DNA of 64,000 nucleotides from Burkholderia sp. SRS-W-2-2016 (GCF_001931485.1 NZ_MSDV01000074.1:62001-126000), one strand, 5' to 3'. Numbered from the stretch's first letter, positions 24,218 through 33,366 are shown. Notes: generated by a model not told the origin, from the sequence alone. Program-made: numbers and translations.

Positions 24218-25573
24218 ATGCATCGATTTATCGTCGTTGGCGGAGGTGCGGGCGGGCTGGAACTGGCGACTCGTCTCGGCGATCGCTACGGCGCCGGCAG
24301 GAAGGGCAAGGATGCGAAGGCCCTCGTCACGCTGGTCGACCGCAATCCGACCCACATCTGGAAGCCGCTGCTGCACGAGGTGGCGGCCGGCAGCATGGAC
24401 CCGTTCACGCAGGAGCTCGAATACGCGGCGCAGGCGCGCTGGCACGGCTTCGAGTTCCAGCAGGGCGAGCTGACCGGGCTCGACCGCGCGAGCCGCCGCA
24501 TCACGCTGGGCACCGTGCTCGACGACGACGGCGCGGAACTGCTGCCCGAGCGCGTGCTCGAGTACGACACGCTGGTCATCGCGATCGGCAGTACCACGGC
24601 CTTCTTCGGCGTCCAGGGCGCGGCCGAATTCTCCATTGCACTCGATACCGTCGGCCAGGCCGAGCGTTTCCGCAAACGCCTGATCGCGGCCTGCATGCGC
24701 GCCGAGCACCAGGCGCACGAGCCGGTCGAATCGCGACCGGGCCCCGGCACCTGGAGCACCAGTGAACCGCGCATTCAGGTGGCGATCGTCGGCGGCGGCG
24801 CGACCGGCGTCGAGTTGTCGGCGGAATTGCGCAATACCGCGCAGGTGTTGTCCGCGTACGGCTTGCACAAGCTCGACCCGCGGCATGACGTCGGCATCGT
24901 GTTGATCGAGGCGGGGCCGCGGATTCTGCCGGCGCTGCAGGAGCGTGTCTCTACAGCTACCGCCGAATTGCTGACCAAGCTCGGCGTGAAGCTGATGATC
25001 GGCGAAACCGTGGCGGAGGTCGCACCCGGCTTCATCCGTACCGCGAGCGGTCACACGGTGCGCGCCGATCTGACGGTGTGGGCGGCCGGCATCAAGGCGC
25101 CGGCGGTGCTGGGGCAGCTCGACGGGCTGCCGGTCAACCGGCTCGGCCAGCTGTCCGTGCGCCGCACGCTGCAAACGGAAATCGACGACAACATCTTCGC
25201 GCTCGGCGATTGCGCCGCCTGCCAGTGGCCGGGCAACGAGCGCAACGTGCCGCCGCGCGCGCAGGCCGCGCACCAGCAGGCCACCTTTTTGCTGAAGGCG
25301 CTGGCGGCGCGGCTCGACAACCGGCCGCTGCCGGAATTCACCTATCGCGACTTCGGCTCGCTGGTGTCGCTTGGCCACTTCAGCGCGGTCGGCAATCTGA
25401 TGGGCGGGGTGATCGGCGGCAACATGCTGATCGAAGGGCTGTTCGCGCGCTTCATGTACATGTCGCTGTACCGGCTGCACATCGCCGCGCTGCACGGCTA
25501 TCCGCGCATGGTGCTCGACACGTTCGCGCACTGGCTGCGCCGCACCACGCTGCCGCGCGTCAAGCTGCACTGA
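24218..25573 (+). CDS. Type II NADH dehydrogenase (NDH-2)-like flavoprotein
   Basis: 451-residue FAD-dependent pyridine nucleotide oxidoreductase. FAD site IVVGGGAGGLELA begins at residue 5; NAD site IVGGGATGVELSAELRN is at about 190; TYRDFGSLVSLGHFSAVG and VWAAGIKAPAVLGQL are typical of NDH-2. The C-terminal amphipathic stretch (FMYMSLYRLHIAALHGYPRM) would anchor it to the inner membrane, where it passes electrons from NADH to quinone without pumping protons. ATG at 24218 follows ACGGAGAAG and starts directly at the FAD strand; the longer in-frame start at 24122 is unlikely. Downstream lies a long hairpin. Confidence 0.88.
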   Translation: MHRFIVVGGGAGGLELATRLGDRYGAGRKGKDAKALVTLVDRNPTHIWKPLLHEVAAGSMDPFTQELEYAAQARWHGFEFQQGELTGLDRASRRITLGTVLDDDGAELLPERVLEYDTLVIAIGSTTAFFGVQGAAEFSIALDTVGQAERFRKRLIAACMRAEHQAHEPVESRPGPGTWSTSEPRIQVAIVGGGATGVELSAELRNTAQVLSAYGLHKLDPRHDVGIVLIEAGPRILPALQERVSTATAELLTKLGVKLMIGETVAEVAPGFIRTASGHTVRADLTVWAAGIKAPAVLGQLDGLPVNRLGQLSVRRTLQTEIDDNIFALGDCAACQWPGNERNVPPRAQAAHQQATFLLKALAARLDNRPLPEFTYRDFGSLVSLGHFSAVGNLMGGVIGGNMLIEGLFARFMYMSLYRLHIAALHGYPRMVLDTFAHWLRRTTLPRVKLH

Positions 25574-25602
25574 CGGGCACCGGCTTTCTCCACGGTCGAA
25601 TC

Positions 25603-25637
25603 TGCAACAGGATGCGCTCTGCGCGTATCCTGTTGCA
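25603..25637. repeat. 35-base hairpin between the ndh-like and dienelactone hydrolase genes
   Basis: TGCAACAGGAT (25603-25613) pairs perfectly with ATCCTGTTGCA (25627-25637); inside, GCGC/GCGC can extend the stem around a TCT loop with a two-base bulge. It starts 30 bases after the ndh-like stop and ends 28 bases before the next ATG. No T-tract follows, so it may act as an RNA processing or stability element. Confidence 0.55.
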
Positions 25638-25664
25638 TCCGATCAACCAACCGAGGAGCGCCGC

Positions 25665-26537
25665 ATGCTGAAACCCGAAATCGACAGCCTGATCCCGCAC
25701 GTTCCGTTCGACCGCCGTACCTTCATCAAGGCCGCGCTCGGCACCGGCTTCGCCGCGGCCGTGCTGCCGGTCTCGGCGCAGACCATCCACACCGACAGCG
25801 ACGGCCTCGAAGCCGGCGAAGTCGCGTTTCAGTCTGGCGGCACGCTGGTGCCGGCCTATCGCGCGCAACCGAAGGGCAAGACCGATCTGCCGGTGATCCT
25901 CGTCGTGCACGAAATCTTCGGCGTGCACGAGCATATCGCCGACGTGTGCCGGCGCTTCGCGAAGCAGGGTTATCTGGCGATCGCGCCGGACCTGTACGAG
26001 CGGCAGGGCGATCCGACCGTGTACACGAGCATGCAGCAGTTGAACGAGCAACTGGTCAGCAAGGTGCCCGACCAGCAGGTGCTGGCCGATCTCGACGCGG
26101 CCGCCGCGTGGGCGGGCGCGAACGGCGGCGACCTGAACCGGCTCGGCGTGAACGGCTTCTGCTGGGGTGGGCGGATCGCGTGGCTATACGCGGAGCACAA
26201 TCCGCGCGTGAAGGCGGGCGCAGCGTGGTACGGCCGCGTGACGGGCGCGAAAACCGAGAACACGCCGGCCAATCCGATCGATCTCGTCGCTAATCTGCAT
26301 GCGCCGGTGCTCGGGATGTACGGGCGCCAGGACCAGAGCATTCCGCAGGACACACTCGAGCAGATGAAGCAGGCGATCGCCCAGGGGCCGGCGGCGGGAC
26401 GCGGCTCGCAGTTCGTCGTCTACGACGATGCGGGCCACGCGTTCTTCGCCGACTACCGGCCGAGCTACCGGAAGGCCGATGCGGAGGATGGCTGGCGTCG
26501 CGCGCTGGTGTGGTTCAAGCAGCACGGGGTCGCGTGA
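25665..26537 (+). CDS. Dienelactone hydrolase family protein with Tat-type signal
   Basis: 290-residue alpha/beta hydrolase. The N-terminus has a twin-arginine motif D-R-R-T-F-I-K (residues 16-22), a hydrophobic stretch and a cleavage site near VSAQ (37-39). The hydrolase domain has the DLH nucleophile Cys166 in NGFCWGGR, acid in MYGRQDQSIP and His in DDAGHAFFAD. Carboxymethylenebutenolidase converts dienelactone to maleylacetate in chloroaromatic breakdown, but that enzyme is cytoplasmic; a Tat-exported paralogue probably has another lactone or ester substrate. GAGGAGCGCCGC precedes the ATG. It is co-directional with the ndh-like gene, separated by a hairpin. Confidence 0.87.
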   Translation: MLKPEIDSLIPHVPFDRRTFIKAALGTGFAAAVLPVSAQTIHTDSDGLEAGEVAFQSGGTLVPAYRAQPKGKTDLPVILVVHEIFGVHEHIADVCRRFAKQGYLAIAPDLYERQGDPTVYTSMQQLNEQLVSKVPDQQVLADLDAAAAWAGANGGDLNRLGVNGFCWGGRIAWLYAEHNPRVKAGAAWYGRVTGAKTENTPANPIDLVANLHAPVLGMYGRQDQSIPQDTLEQMKQAIAQGPAAGRGSQFVVYDDAGHAFFADYRPSYRKADAEDGWRRALVWFKQHGVA

Positions 26538-26571
26538 CGCACGCGGCCGGCGCTCTTAGGGGCTTCAAGGC

Positions 26572-27441
26572 TTAAGGATTCGGCCCTGTCGCGACCGGCC
26601 GCTTCGAATCCGAACTCCATTCGCTCCACGAGCCAGCGTACAGCGCGGAGCCGTGCAGGCCGGCAATTTCCATCGCGAGCGAATTGACACAGGCGGTCAC
26701 GCCCGAGCCGCATTGCAGCACCACGTGCTCGGGCGGCGTGTCGCCGAGCAGCGCGTGGAATTCCTCGCGCAGCGTATGGGCAGACTTGAAGCGGCCGTCG
26801 GCGGTCAGGTTGTCCTTGAAGAAGCGATTCAGCGCGCCGGGGATATGGCCGCCGACGCGATCGAGCGTCTCGTTCTCGCCGCGATAGCGATCGGCCGCGC
26901 GCGCATCCACGACCACGCGTTCCTTCGTGCCGAGATTGCGCTCGACCGTCTGTGCATCGACGGTGACCGCGAGCGGCGCGCCTGCCTTGAAGTCGCCGGT
27001 ATTCTGCGCGGGCGCGTCCTGCGTCAACGGCTGACCGGCGGCTTGCCAGGCCTGCAGTCCGCCGTCGAGCAGCGCGACCGCGTCGTGGCCGAGCCAGCGC
27101 AATAGCCACCAGATCCGCGCCGCGTACATGCCGCCTTGCGCGTCGTAGGCGACGACCTGCTGACCCTGCTTGAGCCCGCGCGATTCGAGCGTTTCGACGA
27201 GCCGCGCGCGCTCCGGCAACGGATGCCGGCCGTTCGAACCGGTCTTCGGCCCGGACAGATCGCGATCGAGATGCAGATAATGCGCGCCCGGCAGATGGCC
27301 GGCCAGATAGGCTTTTTCGCCCGCTTCGGTATCGGTGAGATCGAACCGGCAGTCGATCACGAAGACGCTGCCCGGCGCGGCGGCGAGCCGCTCGGCCAGA
27401 TTGGTCGCGGAGATCAGAGTGGTGTAGTGGGTATGGGGCAT
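26572..27441 (-). CDS. sseA: 3-mercaptopyruvate sulfurtransferase (rhodanese family)
   Basis: 289-residue two-domain rhodanese. The C-terminal domain has active Cys244 in C-G-S-G-V-T-A, the loop of mercaptopyruvate rather than thiosulfate sulfurtransferases; the N-terminal domain has Asp100 at the equivalent site and is inactive, as usual. It transfers sulfur from 3-mercaptopyruvate to cyanide or thiol acceptors. ATG at 27441 was chosen because GAGGAGAC lies seven bases upstream. It converges on the dienelactone hydrolase gene (34-bp gap) and lies downstream of a terminated Rieske gene, so it is probably transcribed alone. Confidence 0.92.
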   Translation of the reverse strand: MPHTHYTTLISATNLAERLAAAPGSVFVIDCRFDLTDTEAGEKAYLAGHLPGAHYLHLDRDLSGPKTGSNGRHPLPERARLVETLESRGLKQGQQVVAYDAQGGMYAARIWWLLRWLGHDAVALLDGGLQAWQAAGQPLTQDAPAQNTGDFKAGAPLAVTVDAQTVERNLGTKERVVVDARAADRYRGENETLDRVGGHIPGALNRFFKDNLTADGRFKSAHTLREEFHALLGDTPPEHVVLQCGSGVTACVNSLAMEIAGLHGSALYAGSWSEWSSDSKRPVATGPNP

Positions 27442-27528
27442 GATGTCTCCTCGATGCAAGCGATGGCGGCTCCGGCTGCGCGTTTCGCTGCGGCGGGCGG
27501 GTGGCCGGTCTATGTGGGTAGTCTAAAC

Positions 27529-27556
27529 AAAAAAAGACGGGCCGCAGCCCGTCTTT
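27529..27556 (-). terminator. Rho-independent terminator of the Rieske oxygenase gene
   Basis: AAAGACGGG-CCGCAG-CCCGTCTTT (27533-27556) forms a nine-pair stem. On the minus strand it is followed by TTTTTTTG, a strong U-tract, 33 bases after the gene's stop codon. Confidence 0.9.
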
Positions 27557-27589
27557 CCTTGTGTTGCTTGCAGCGTCACGCGACGCGGC

Positions 27590-28696
27590 TCAGATCGTGC
27601 CGAGTTCGCGGCGCAGAAACTCGTGGAAGTGCTGCATGCCGTCTTCCATCGGGCTCTGATACGGACCGACCTGCGACTCGCCGCGCTCCATCAGTGCGAG
27701 CCGGCCGGCGTCCATGCGCTCGGCGATTTCATCGTCTTCGCGGGCCGTTTCCATATAGGCGGCGCGCTCGGCTTCGACGAAGTCGCGTTCGAACAGCGCG
27801 ATTTCCTCGGGGTAATAGAACTCCACCACGTTGGTGGTTTGCTGCGGACCGCGCGGAATCAGCCACGACACGACCAGCACGTGCGGATACCACTCGATCA
27901 TGATGCCCGGGTAGTACACCATCCAGATCGCGCCGAACTCGGGCGGGTTGCCGCCGCGGAAGCGCAGCACTTCGTCGTGCCACTTGCGGTAGGTCGGGCT
28001 GCCCGGCTGTTCGAGCGCCTTGTGCACGCCGACCGTCTGCACGCTGTACCAGTCGCCGAACTCCCACGTCAGATCGTCGCAATTGACGAAGCTGCCGAGG
28101 CCCGGATGGAACGGCGCGACGTGATAGTCCTCCAGATAGACCTCGATGAAGGTCTTCCAGTTGTAGTTGCACTCGTGGACTTCGACGTGATCGAACATGA
28201 AGCCCGAAAAGTCGAAATGGCGGCTCGGACCGAGGCGGGCGAGATCTTTCGCGACATCGCGGCCCTGTGCCTCGAACAGCAGGCCCTGCCAGTTCTGCAG
28301 CGGCGTCGCGCCGAGATTCAGACACGGGTTGTCCGCAAAATGCGGAGCGCCGAGCAGTTCGCCCTTCAGGTCATAGGTCCAACGATGCAACGGACAGACG
28401 ATGTTCTGCGTCTGGCCGCGGCCGTTGAGCATGATGGCCTGGCGATGGCGGCAGACGTTCGACAGCAGTTCGACCTGCGACTGCTGGTTGCGGACGAGCA
28501 CCCGCCCCTCGCGTTCGCTGGGCAAGGCAAAATAATCCCCCGCGTCGGGCACCATGAGATCGTGGCCGACGTAGCGAGGACCTTTCTTGAAAAGGGTGTC
28601 GATTTCGCGCGTAAGAAGCGCTTCGTCAAAGTAAGCCGTGACTGGCAGCTGGCTGTGGACAGACCGCAACTGCAATGCATTGCTCAGATTGGACAT
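27590..28696 (-). CDS. Rieske non-heme iron oxygenase, large subunit
   Basis: 368-residue ring-hydroxylating-oxygenase alpha-type subunit. The Rieske cluster ligands are C82-x-H84 and C101-x2-H104; the mononuclear iron site is seen in NWKTFIEVYLEDYHVAPFH with His192 and His197. Overall it resembles the single-component-type oxygenases near choline/glycine-betaine monooxygenases more than biphenyl or naphthalene dioxygenases. No small subunit, ferredoxin or reductase gene is adjacent, so electrons must come from elsewhere. ATG at 28696 has GGGAG five bases upstream; a GTG six bases earlier is possible. A TATAAT lies upstream and a strong terminator downstream, so it is monocistronic. Confidence 0.88.
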   Translation of the reverse strand: MSNLSNALQLRSVHSQLPVTAYFDEALLTREIDTLFKKGPRYVGHDLMVPDAGDYFALPSEREGRVLVRNQQSQVELLSNVCRHRQAIMLNGRGQTQNIVCPLHRWTYDLKGELLGAPHFADNPCLNLGATPLQNWQGLLFEAQGRDVAKDLARLGPSRHFDFSGFMFDHVEVHECNYNWKTFIEVYLEDYHVAPFHPGLGSFVNCDDLTWEFGDWYSVQTVGVHKALEQPGSPTYRKWHDEVLRFRGGNPPEFGAIWMVYYPGIMIEWYPHVLVVSWLIPRGPQQTTNVVEFYYPEEIALFERDFVEAERAAYMETAREDDEIAERMDAGRLALMERGESQVGPYQSPMEDGMQHFHEFLRRELGTI

Positions 28697-28767
28697 TCCC
28701 ACTCCCGTGAAGACGTGAAAGCAGTGAACAACCCAACCATCGATAGATTCGATTTAGGGAACCGGCG

Positions 28768-28794
28768 ATTATACCTGTTTCCCCACTGCTGGGG
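28768..28794 (-). promoter_or_regulatory. Promoter region of the Rieske oxygenase gene
   Basis: ATTATA at 28768-28773 reads TATAAT on the minus strand, 72 bp before the start codon. Upstream of it, CCCCA-CTGC-TGGGG (28781-28794) is a five-pair inverted repeat in the -35 zone that could be an operator or replace the -35 contact. Confidence 0.5.
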
Positions 28795-29016
28795 CGCTTA
28801 AGTGACTGATTTGGGTCAAAAATGTCGAGAAAGTTCGGCATTTTCGCCGCAGACCCTCGGATTTTTTTCTGCGAGACTTTCGGGTCGAAGCGCTGCAAAA
28901 GCGAGCGGAGCAAAAGGTGGAAACGGGGAGGCACGGCGGGGCGCAGGGTCGCGAGCGGGTCGAACCTGGCGCTTTTGCCGTAGAATGTCCGACTTGTTTT
29001 AATTTTGCGACTATTC

Positions 29017-29325
29017 ATGGCGAAGACCGCATCGAAAGATTCCGCCGCCGCGTCAGCCGAATGTGGCGACAGCGCGCCGCTGCCGGAGAATTACGAGGCT
29101 GCGCAGGCGGAGCTGGAAGAGCTCGTCGCGCGCATGGAAGGCGGCAGCCTGAGCCTCGAGGAATCGCTGGCCGCGTATCGTCGCGGCGCGGCACTTGTCG
29201 CATTCTGTCAACAGCAGCTCGAGAAAGTCGAGCAGCAGGTGCGCGTGCTGGATGGCGAGACGCTCAAGCCGTTGCCCATGAATACCGCAGGCACAGCCGC
29301 GACTGAAAGCGGGGACGACCTATGA
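29017..29325 (+). CDS. xseB: Exodeoxyribonuclease VII small subunit
   Basis: 102-residue small subunit of ExoVII, which degrades single-stranded DNA from both ends; several XseB chains bind one XseA. The conserved core is NYEAAQAELEELVARMEGG followed by SLSLEESLAAYRRGAALV, predicted as two helices. Residues 1-24 and the last 15 are extra low-complexity tails compared with the about 80-residue E. coli protein. ATG at 29017 begins MAKTASKDSA. It overlaps ispA by four bases (ATGA), the same xseB-ispA-dxs order as in E. coli. Confidence 0.95.
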   Translation: MAKTASKDSAAASAECGDSAPLPENYEAAQAELEELVARMEGGSLSLEESLAAYRRGAALVAFCQQQLEKVEQQVRVLDGETLKPLPMNTAGTAATESGDDL

Positions 29326-30203
29326 CATTCGAACAATGGACGCGCTCGGTACTCGAACGCGTCGAAACGGCGCTGGAAAACTACCTGCCGGCCGAGACCA
29401 CGGAACCCGCCAAACTGCATGAAGCGATGCGCTATGCAGTGCTCGGCGGCGGCAAGCGCGTGCGGCCGCTGCTGTGCCATGCGGCCGGCGAGCTGACCGG
29501 CGCGCGCGCCGAGTGCCTCGACGCGGCGGCGGCGGCGCTGGAAATGATCCACGTGTATTCGCTCGTGCACGACGACATGCCGTGCATGGACGACGACGAA
29601 CTGCGCCGCGGCAAGCCGACGGTCCACGTCAAATATGACGAAGCGACCGCGCTGCTGGTCGGCGATGCGCTGCAGTCACAGGCATTCGTCGTGCTGACTT
29701 CGGACGTGCTCGCGCCGCAGCAACAGGCGTCGCTGGTGCGCGAACTCGCGTTCGCGAGCGGCTCGCTCGGCATGTGCGGCGGCCAGGCGATCGATCTGGC
29801 GAGCGTCGGCCATACGCTGACGCGCCCGCAACTCGAAACCATGCACCGGATGAAAACCGGCGCGCTGCTGCGCGCGGCCGTGCGCATGGGCGCGCTGGCC
29901 GGCGACACGCCGGACGCGGACGCGCTGCGTTCGCTCGACGCATATTCCGCCGCGGTCGGCCTCGCGTTTCAGGTCGTCGACGACATTCTCGACGTCACGA
30001 CCGATTCCGCGACGCTCGGCAAGACCGCCGGCAAAGACGCGAAGGACGGCAAGCCGACCTACGTGTCGATTATCGGGCTCGACGCGTCGCGCGCGCTCGC
30101 CGCGCAACTGCGCAGCGACGCCCACGCCGCGCTCGCGCCGTTCGGCGCGCGCGCACAGCGCCTTGCCGAACTGGCCGACCTGGTGGTGAACCGGGTCAGC
30201 TGA
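29322..30203 (+). CDS. ispA: Farnesyl diphosphate synthase
   Basis: 293-residue trans-isoprenyl diphosphate synthase that condenses DMAPP and IPP to geranyl and then farnesyl diphosphate. The first Asp-rich motif DDMPCMDDD is at residues 84-92 and the second DDILD near 218; GGGKRVRPLL at 42-51 binds IPP. It starts within the xseB stop codon (ATGA), so translation is coupled, and it precedes dxs by 87 bp, linking prenyl chain synthesis to supply of precursors. Standard length for the beta-proteobacterial enzyme. Confidence 0.96.
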   Translation: MTFEQWTRSVLERVETALENYLPAETTEPAKLHEAMRYAVLGGGKRVRPLLCHAAGELTGARAECLDAAAAALEMIHVYSLVHDDMPCMDDDELRRGKPTVHVKYDEATALLVGDALQSQAFVVLTSDVLAPQQQASLVRELAFASGSLGMCGGQAIDLASVGHTLTRPQLETMHRMKTGALLRAAVRMGALAGDTPDADALRSLDAYSAAVGLAFQVVDDILDVTTDSATLGKTAGKDAKDGKPTYVSIIGLDASRALAAQLRSDAHAALAPFGARAQRLAELADLVVNRVS

Positions 30204-30290
30204 ACGCGAAAGCCCGCCGCCGCGCACCTTCCATCCCCGGGGTGCATGTATGAAGTGCGGGCGCGTAAGTTTTCCTACAATGGAACGACG

Positions 30291-32198
30291 ATGTACGACT
30301 TGCTGAAAACCATCGACGACCCGGCAGCCCTGCGCCGCCTCGATCGCCGCCAATTGCAACCGCTTGCCGACGAGTTGCGCGCCTTTGTGCTCGACAGCGT
30401 GTCGCAGACGGGCGGCCATCTCTCGTCCAACCTCGGCACGGTCGAGTTGACCATTGCTCTGCACTATGTGTTCGACACGCCGCACGACCGCATCGTCTGG
30501 GACGTGGGCCATCAAACCTATCCGCACAAGATCCTGACCGGCCGCCGCGACCAGATGCACACGCTGCGTCAGCTGGGCGGCATCTCGGGCTTCCCGAAAC
30601 GCGACGAATCCGAATACGACACGTTCGGCACCGCGCACTCGAGCACGTCGATCTCGGCCGCGCTCGGCATGGCGGTCGCGAGCAAGCTGCAGGGCGATAA
30701 CCGCATGGGCATCGCCGTGATCGGCGACGGCGCGATGACGGCCGGCATGGCCTTCGAGGCGATGAACAACGCGGGCGTCGAAGACGACGTGCCGCTGCTG
30801 GTGATCCTCAACGACAACGACATGTCGATCTCGCCGCCGGTCGGCGCGCTGAATCGCCATCTCGCGCGTCTGATGTCGGGTCGCTTCTACGCGGCGGCGC
30901 GCGCCGGCGTCGAACGCGTGCTGCGCGTCGCGCCGCCGATGCTCGATCTCGCCCGCAAGCTCGAAGAGCACGCGAAGGGCATGATCGTGCCGGCTACGCT
31001 GTTCGAAGAGTTCGGCTTCAACTACATCGGCCCGATCGACGGTCATGACCTCGACTCGCTGATCCCGACGCTGCAGAACATCAAGGAACTGCGCGGCCCG
31101 CAATTCCTGCACGTGGTCACGAAGAAAGGCCAGGGTTACAAGCTGGCCGAGGCCGATCCGGTGCTGTACCACGGCCCGGGCAAGTTCAATCCGGCCGAGG
31201 GCATCAAGCCGGCGGCAACGCCGTCGAAGAAGACCTACACGCAGGTGTTCGGCGAATGGCTGTGCGATGCGGCCGAACTCGATTCGCGCGTGGTCGGCAT
31301 TACGCCGGCAATGCGCGAAGGCTCGGGTATGGTCGAGTTCGAGAAGCGCTTCCCGGATCGCTACTTCGACGTCGGCATCGCCGAGCAGCACGCGGTGACG
31401 TTCGCGGGCGGTCTCGCCGCGGACGGCATGAAGCCGGTCGTCGCGATCTACTCGACGTTCCTGCAACGAGCGTATGACCAGTTGATCCACGACGTCGCGC
31501 TGCAAAACCTGCCGGTCGTGTTCGCAATCGACCGCGCGGGCCTCGTCGGCGCGGACGGCGCGACTCACGCTGGTGCGTACGACCTCGCGTTCATGCGCTG
31601 CATCCCGAACATGACCGTGATGGCGCCGTCGGACGAAAACGAGTGCCGGCAGATGCTGTACACGGCGCTCCAGCAGCCGAACCCGACCGCGGTGCGTTAT
31701 CCGCGCGGCGCGGGCACCGGTGTCGCGACGGTCAAGCAGATGAGCGCGTTGCCGATCGGCAAGGGCGAAGTGCGTCGCGAGACCTCGCAGCCGGCCGGCA
31801 AGCGGATCGCGATTCTGGCGTTCGGCACGATGGTCGCGCCGTCGCTGGCGGCCGCCGAGCAACTCGACGCCACCGTCGCGAACATGCGCTTCGTGAAGCC
31901 GCTCGACGCCGACCTCGTGCGTCAGCTCGCCGAAACCCACGACGCGATCGTCACCGTCGAAGAAGGCTGCATCATGGGCGGCGCGGGTTCGGCCTGCGTC
32001 GAAGCCCTGCTCGAGAGTGGGGTTATGCGACCCGTACTACAATTGGGCCTCCCCGACCGGTTCATCGATCACGGGGACCCGGCCAAGCTGCTCGCCGCGT
32101 GCGGTCTCGACGCAGCGGGTATCGCCCGGTCGATCCGCGAACGCTTCCTCGCGAGCGGCGCGGTCGGCGGTCAATCGTCGGTGAAGCGCGTCGCGTAA
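30291..32198 (+). CDS. dxs: 1-deoxy-D-xylulose-5-phosphate synthase
   Basis: 635-residue thiamine-diphosphate enzyme that condenses pyruvate and glyceraldehyde 3-phosphate, the first and often rate-limiting step of the MEP isoprenoid pathway. Conserved segments: DVGHQTYPHKILTGR (about 65), the TPP-binding GDGAMTAGMAFEAMNNAG (about 145), LFEEFGFNYIGPIDGHD and the transketolase-type VFAIDRAGLVGADGATHAG (about 410). ATG at 30291 starts MYDLLKTIDDPA as in the family; an in-frame ATG 45 bases upstream is less likely. It is the third gene of xseB-ispA-dxs. Confidence 0.97.
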   Translation: MYDLLKTIDDPAALRRLDRRQLQPLADELRAFVLDSVSQTGGHLSSNLGTVELTIALHYVFDTPHDRIVWDVGHQTYPHKILTGRRDQMHTLRQLGGISGFPKRDESEYDTFGTAHSSTSISAALGMAVASKLQGDNRMGIAVIGDGAMTAGMAFEAMNNAGVEDDVPLLVILNDNDMSISPPVGALNRHLARLMSGRFYAAARAGVERVLRVAPPMLDLARKLEEHAKGMIVPATLFEEFGFNYIGPIDGHDLDSLIPTLQNIKELRGPQFLHVVTKKGQGYKLAEADPVLYHGPGKFNPAEGIKPAATPSKKTYTQVFGEWLCDAAELDSRVVGITPAMREGSGMVEFEKRFPDRYFDVGIAEQHAVTFAGGLAADGMKPVVAIYSTFLQRAYDQLIHDVALQNLPVVFAIDRAGLVGADGATHAGAYDLAFMRCIPNMTVMAPSDENECRQMLYTALQQPNPTAVRYPRGAGTGVATVKQMSALPIGKGEVRRETSQPAGKRIAILAFGTMVAPSLAAAEQLDATVANMRFVKPLDADLVRQLAETHDAIVTVEEGCIMGGAGSACVEALLESGVMRPVLQLGLPDRFIDHGDPAKLLAACGLDAAGIARSIRERFLASGAVGGQSSVKRVA

Positions 32199-32295
32199 GC
32201 GCGCTATCGCTGGTCGTAGCGCCGGTGCCGCCGTCATGCGACGGTGGCCGCGGCAATCTCCAGTTTGAACGGACGGGCGTTGCGACCCGTCACCC

Positions 32296-32317
32296 AACGC
32301 CGGCGAAAGCCGGCGTT
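32296..32317. repeat. GC-rich hairpin with GAAA tetraloop after dxs
   Basis: AACGCCGGC-GAAA-GCCGGCGTT is a perfect nine-pair stem with a GNRA loop, about 100 bases after the dxs stop and 117 before folE2. No U-tract follows; it may be a weak terminator or one copy of a dispersed repeat of this genus. Confidence 0.5.
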
Positions 32318-32433
32318 CGCCGTTGCGCGTACTGATCCGCACGGCCGCTGGGCGCCTCGAAGCCGTCGCTGAGCGACGCTTGCAGATACAACCAAACGAA
32401 GGCCGCCCGGCGCTTTCCAGAAAGGACAAAAGA

Positions 32434-33240
32434 ATGAATCAGATGAATCCCGCCTTTGTGATGCCCGACGTGCAAAGCACGCCCGATACCCGCCAGATCC
32501 CGATCCAGCGCGTCGGCGTGAAGGGCGTGCGGCATCCGTTGACGGTACGCACTCAGGCCGGCGACGTGCAGCCGACCGTCGGTACCTGGAGCCTCGACGT
32601 GCATCTGCCGGCCGAGCAGAAGGGCACCCACATGTCGCGTTTCGTCGCGTTGCTCGAAGAGAACAAGACGCCGCTCGACGCGGCCACCTTCCGCACGATG
32701 CTCACGACGATGCTCGAAAAGCTCGAGGCCGAGGCGGGTCGGATCGAAGTGTCGTTCCCGTACTTCGTGAACAAGACCGCGCCGGTGTCGGGCGTGCAAA
32801 GCCTGCTCGACTACGAAGTGACGCTGAGCGGCGACACCCGCAACGGTGCGACGCGGCTGTTCCTGAAGGTGCTGGTGCCGGTCACGAGCCTGTGCCCGTG
32901 CTCGAAGAAGATCTCCCAGTACGGCGCGCACAACCAGCGCTCGCACGTGACGATCAATGCCGAGTTGAACGGCGAGGTCGCGGTCGAAGAACTGGTGCGG
33001 ATCGCCGAGGAAGAGGCGTCGTGCGAACTGTGGGGCCTGCTCAAGCGGCCGGACGAGAAGTTCGTGACCGAGCGCGCGTATGAGAATCCGAAGTTCGTCG
33101 AAGACCTCGTGCGCGATGTCGCGCAGCGTCTGAACGCGGATGAGCGCGTGGTCGCTTATGTGCTCGAAGCCGAGAACTTCGAGTCGATCCACAATCACAG
33201 CGCGTATGCGGTGATCGAGCGGGATAAGCGGGTCGCTTAA
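32434..33240 (+). CDS. folE2: GTP cyclohydrolase FolE2 (type IB)
   Basis: 268-residue enzyme that opens GTP to 7,8-dihydroneopterin triphosphate for folate and queuosine synthesis; type IB enzymes can use metals other than zinc. The metal-binding Cys region VPVTSLCPCSKKIS is at about 147-160, and IDVGVKGVRHP-like IQRVGVKGVRHPL near residue 25 and NFESIHNHSAYAVIE at the end match the family. ATG at 32434 follows AAAGGAC. No Zur-type operator was recognised upstream. It may be transcribed with dxs or alone; a strong bidirectional terminator follows. Confidence 0.95.
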   Translation: MNQMNPAFVMPDVQSTPDTRQIPIQRVGVKGVRHPLTVRTQAGDVQPTVGTWSLDVHLPAEQKGTHMSRFVALLEENKTPLDAATFRTMLTTMLEKLEAEAGRIEVSFPYFVNKTAPVSGVQSLLDYEVTLSGDTRNGATRLFLKVLVPVTSLCPCSKKISQYGAHNQRSHVTINAELNGEVAVEELVRIAEEEASCELWGLLKRPDEKFVTERAYENPKFVEDLVRDVAQRLNADERVVAYVLEAENFESIHNHSAYAVIERDKRVA

Positions 33241-33296
33241 AGGGCGTGCCGTCGATGCGCGGACCGGGTGGTCGTCGCGCATCGCTTCGAAGTATG

Positions 33297-33327
33297 AAAA
33301 AAGCCGCTTTTTGAAGCGGCTTTTTTT
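33297..33327. terminator. Bidirectional terminator between folE2 and tsaD
   Basis: AAAGCCGCTT-TTTG-AAGCGGCTTT (33300-33323) is flanked by AAA on the left and TTTT on the right, giving U-tracts in both directions for the convergent folE2 and tsaD genes. Confidence 0.92.
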
Positions 33328-33366
33328 CGTGTTGCGTGTGCGGAGATCCCGCAGTTCAGGTTCGGC

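Noticed and set aside
29676..31940. Very long minus-strand frame opposite ispA and dxs (754 codons)
   Set aside because: Antisense of two conserved genes, no motif, Arg/His/Val-rich composition.
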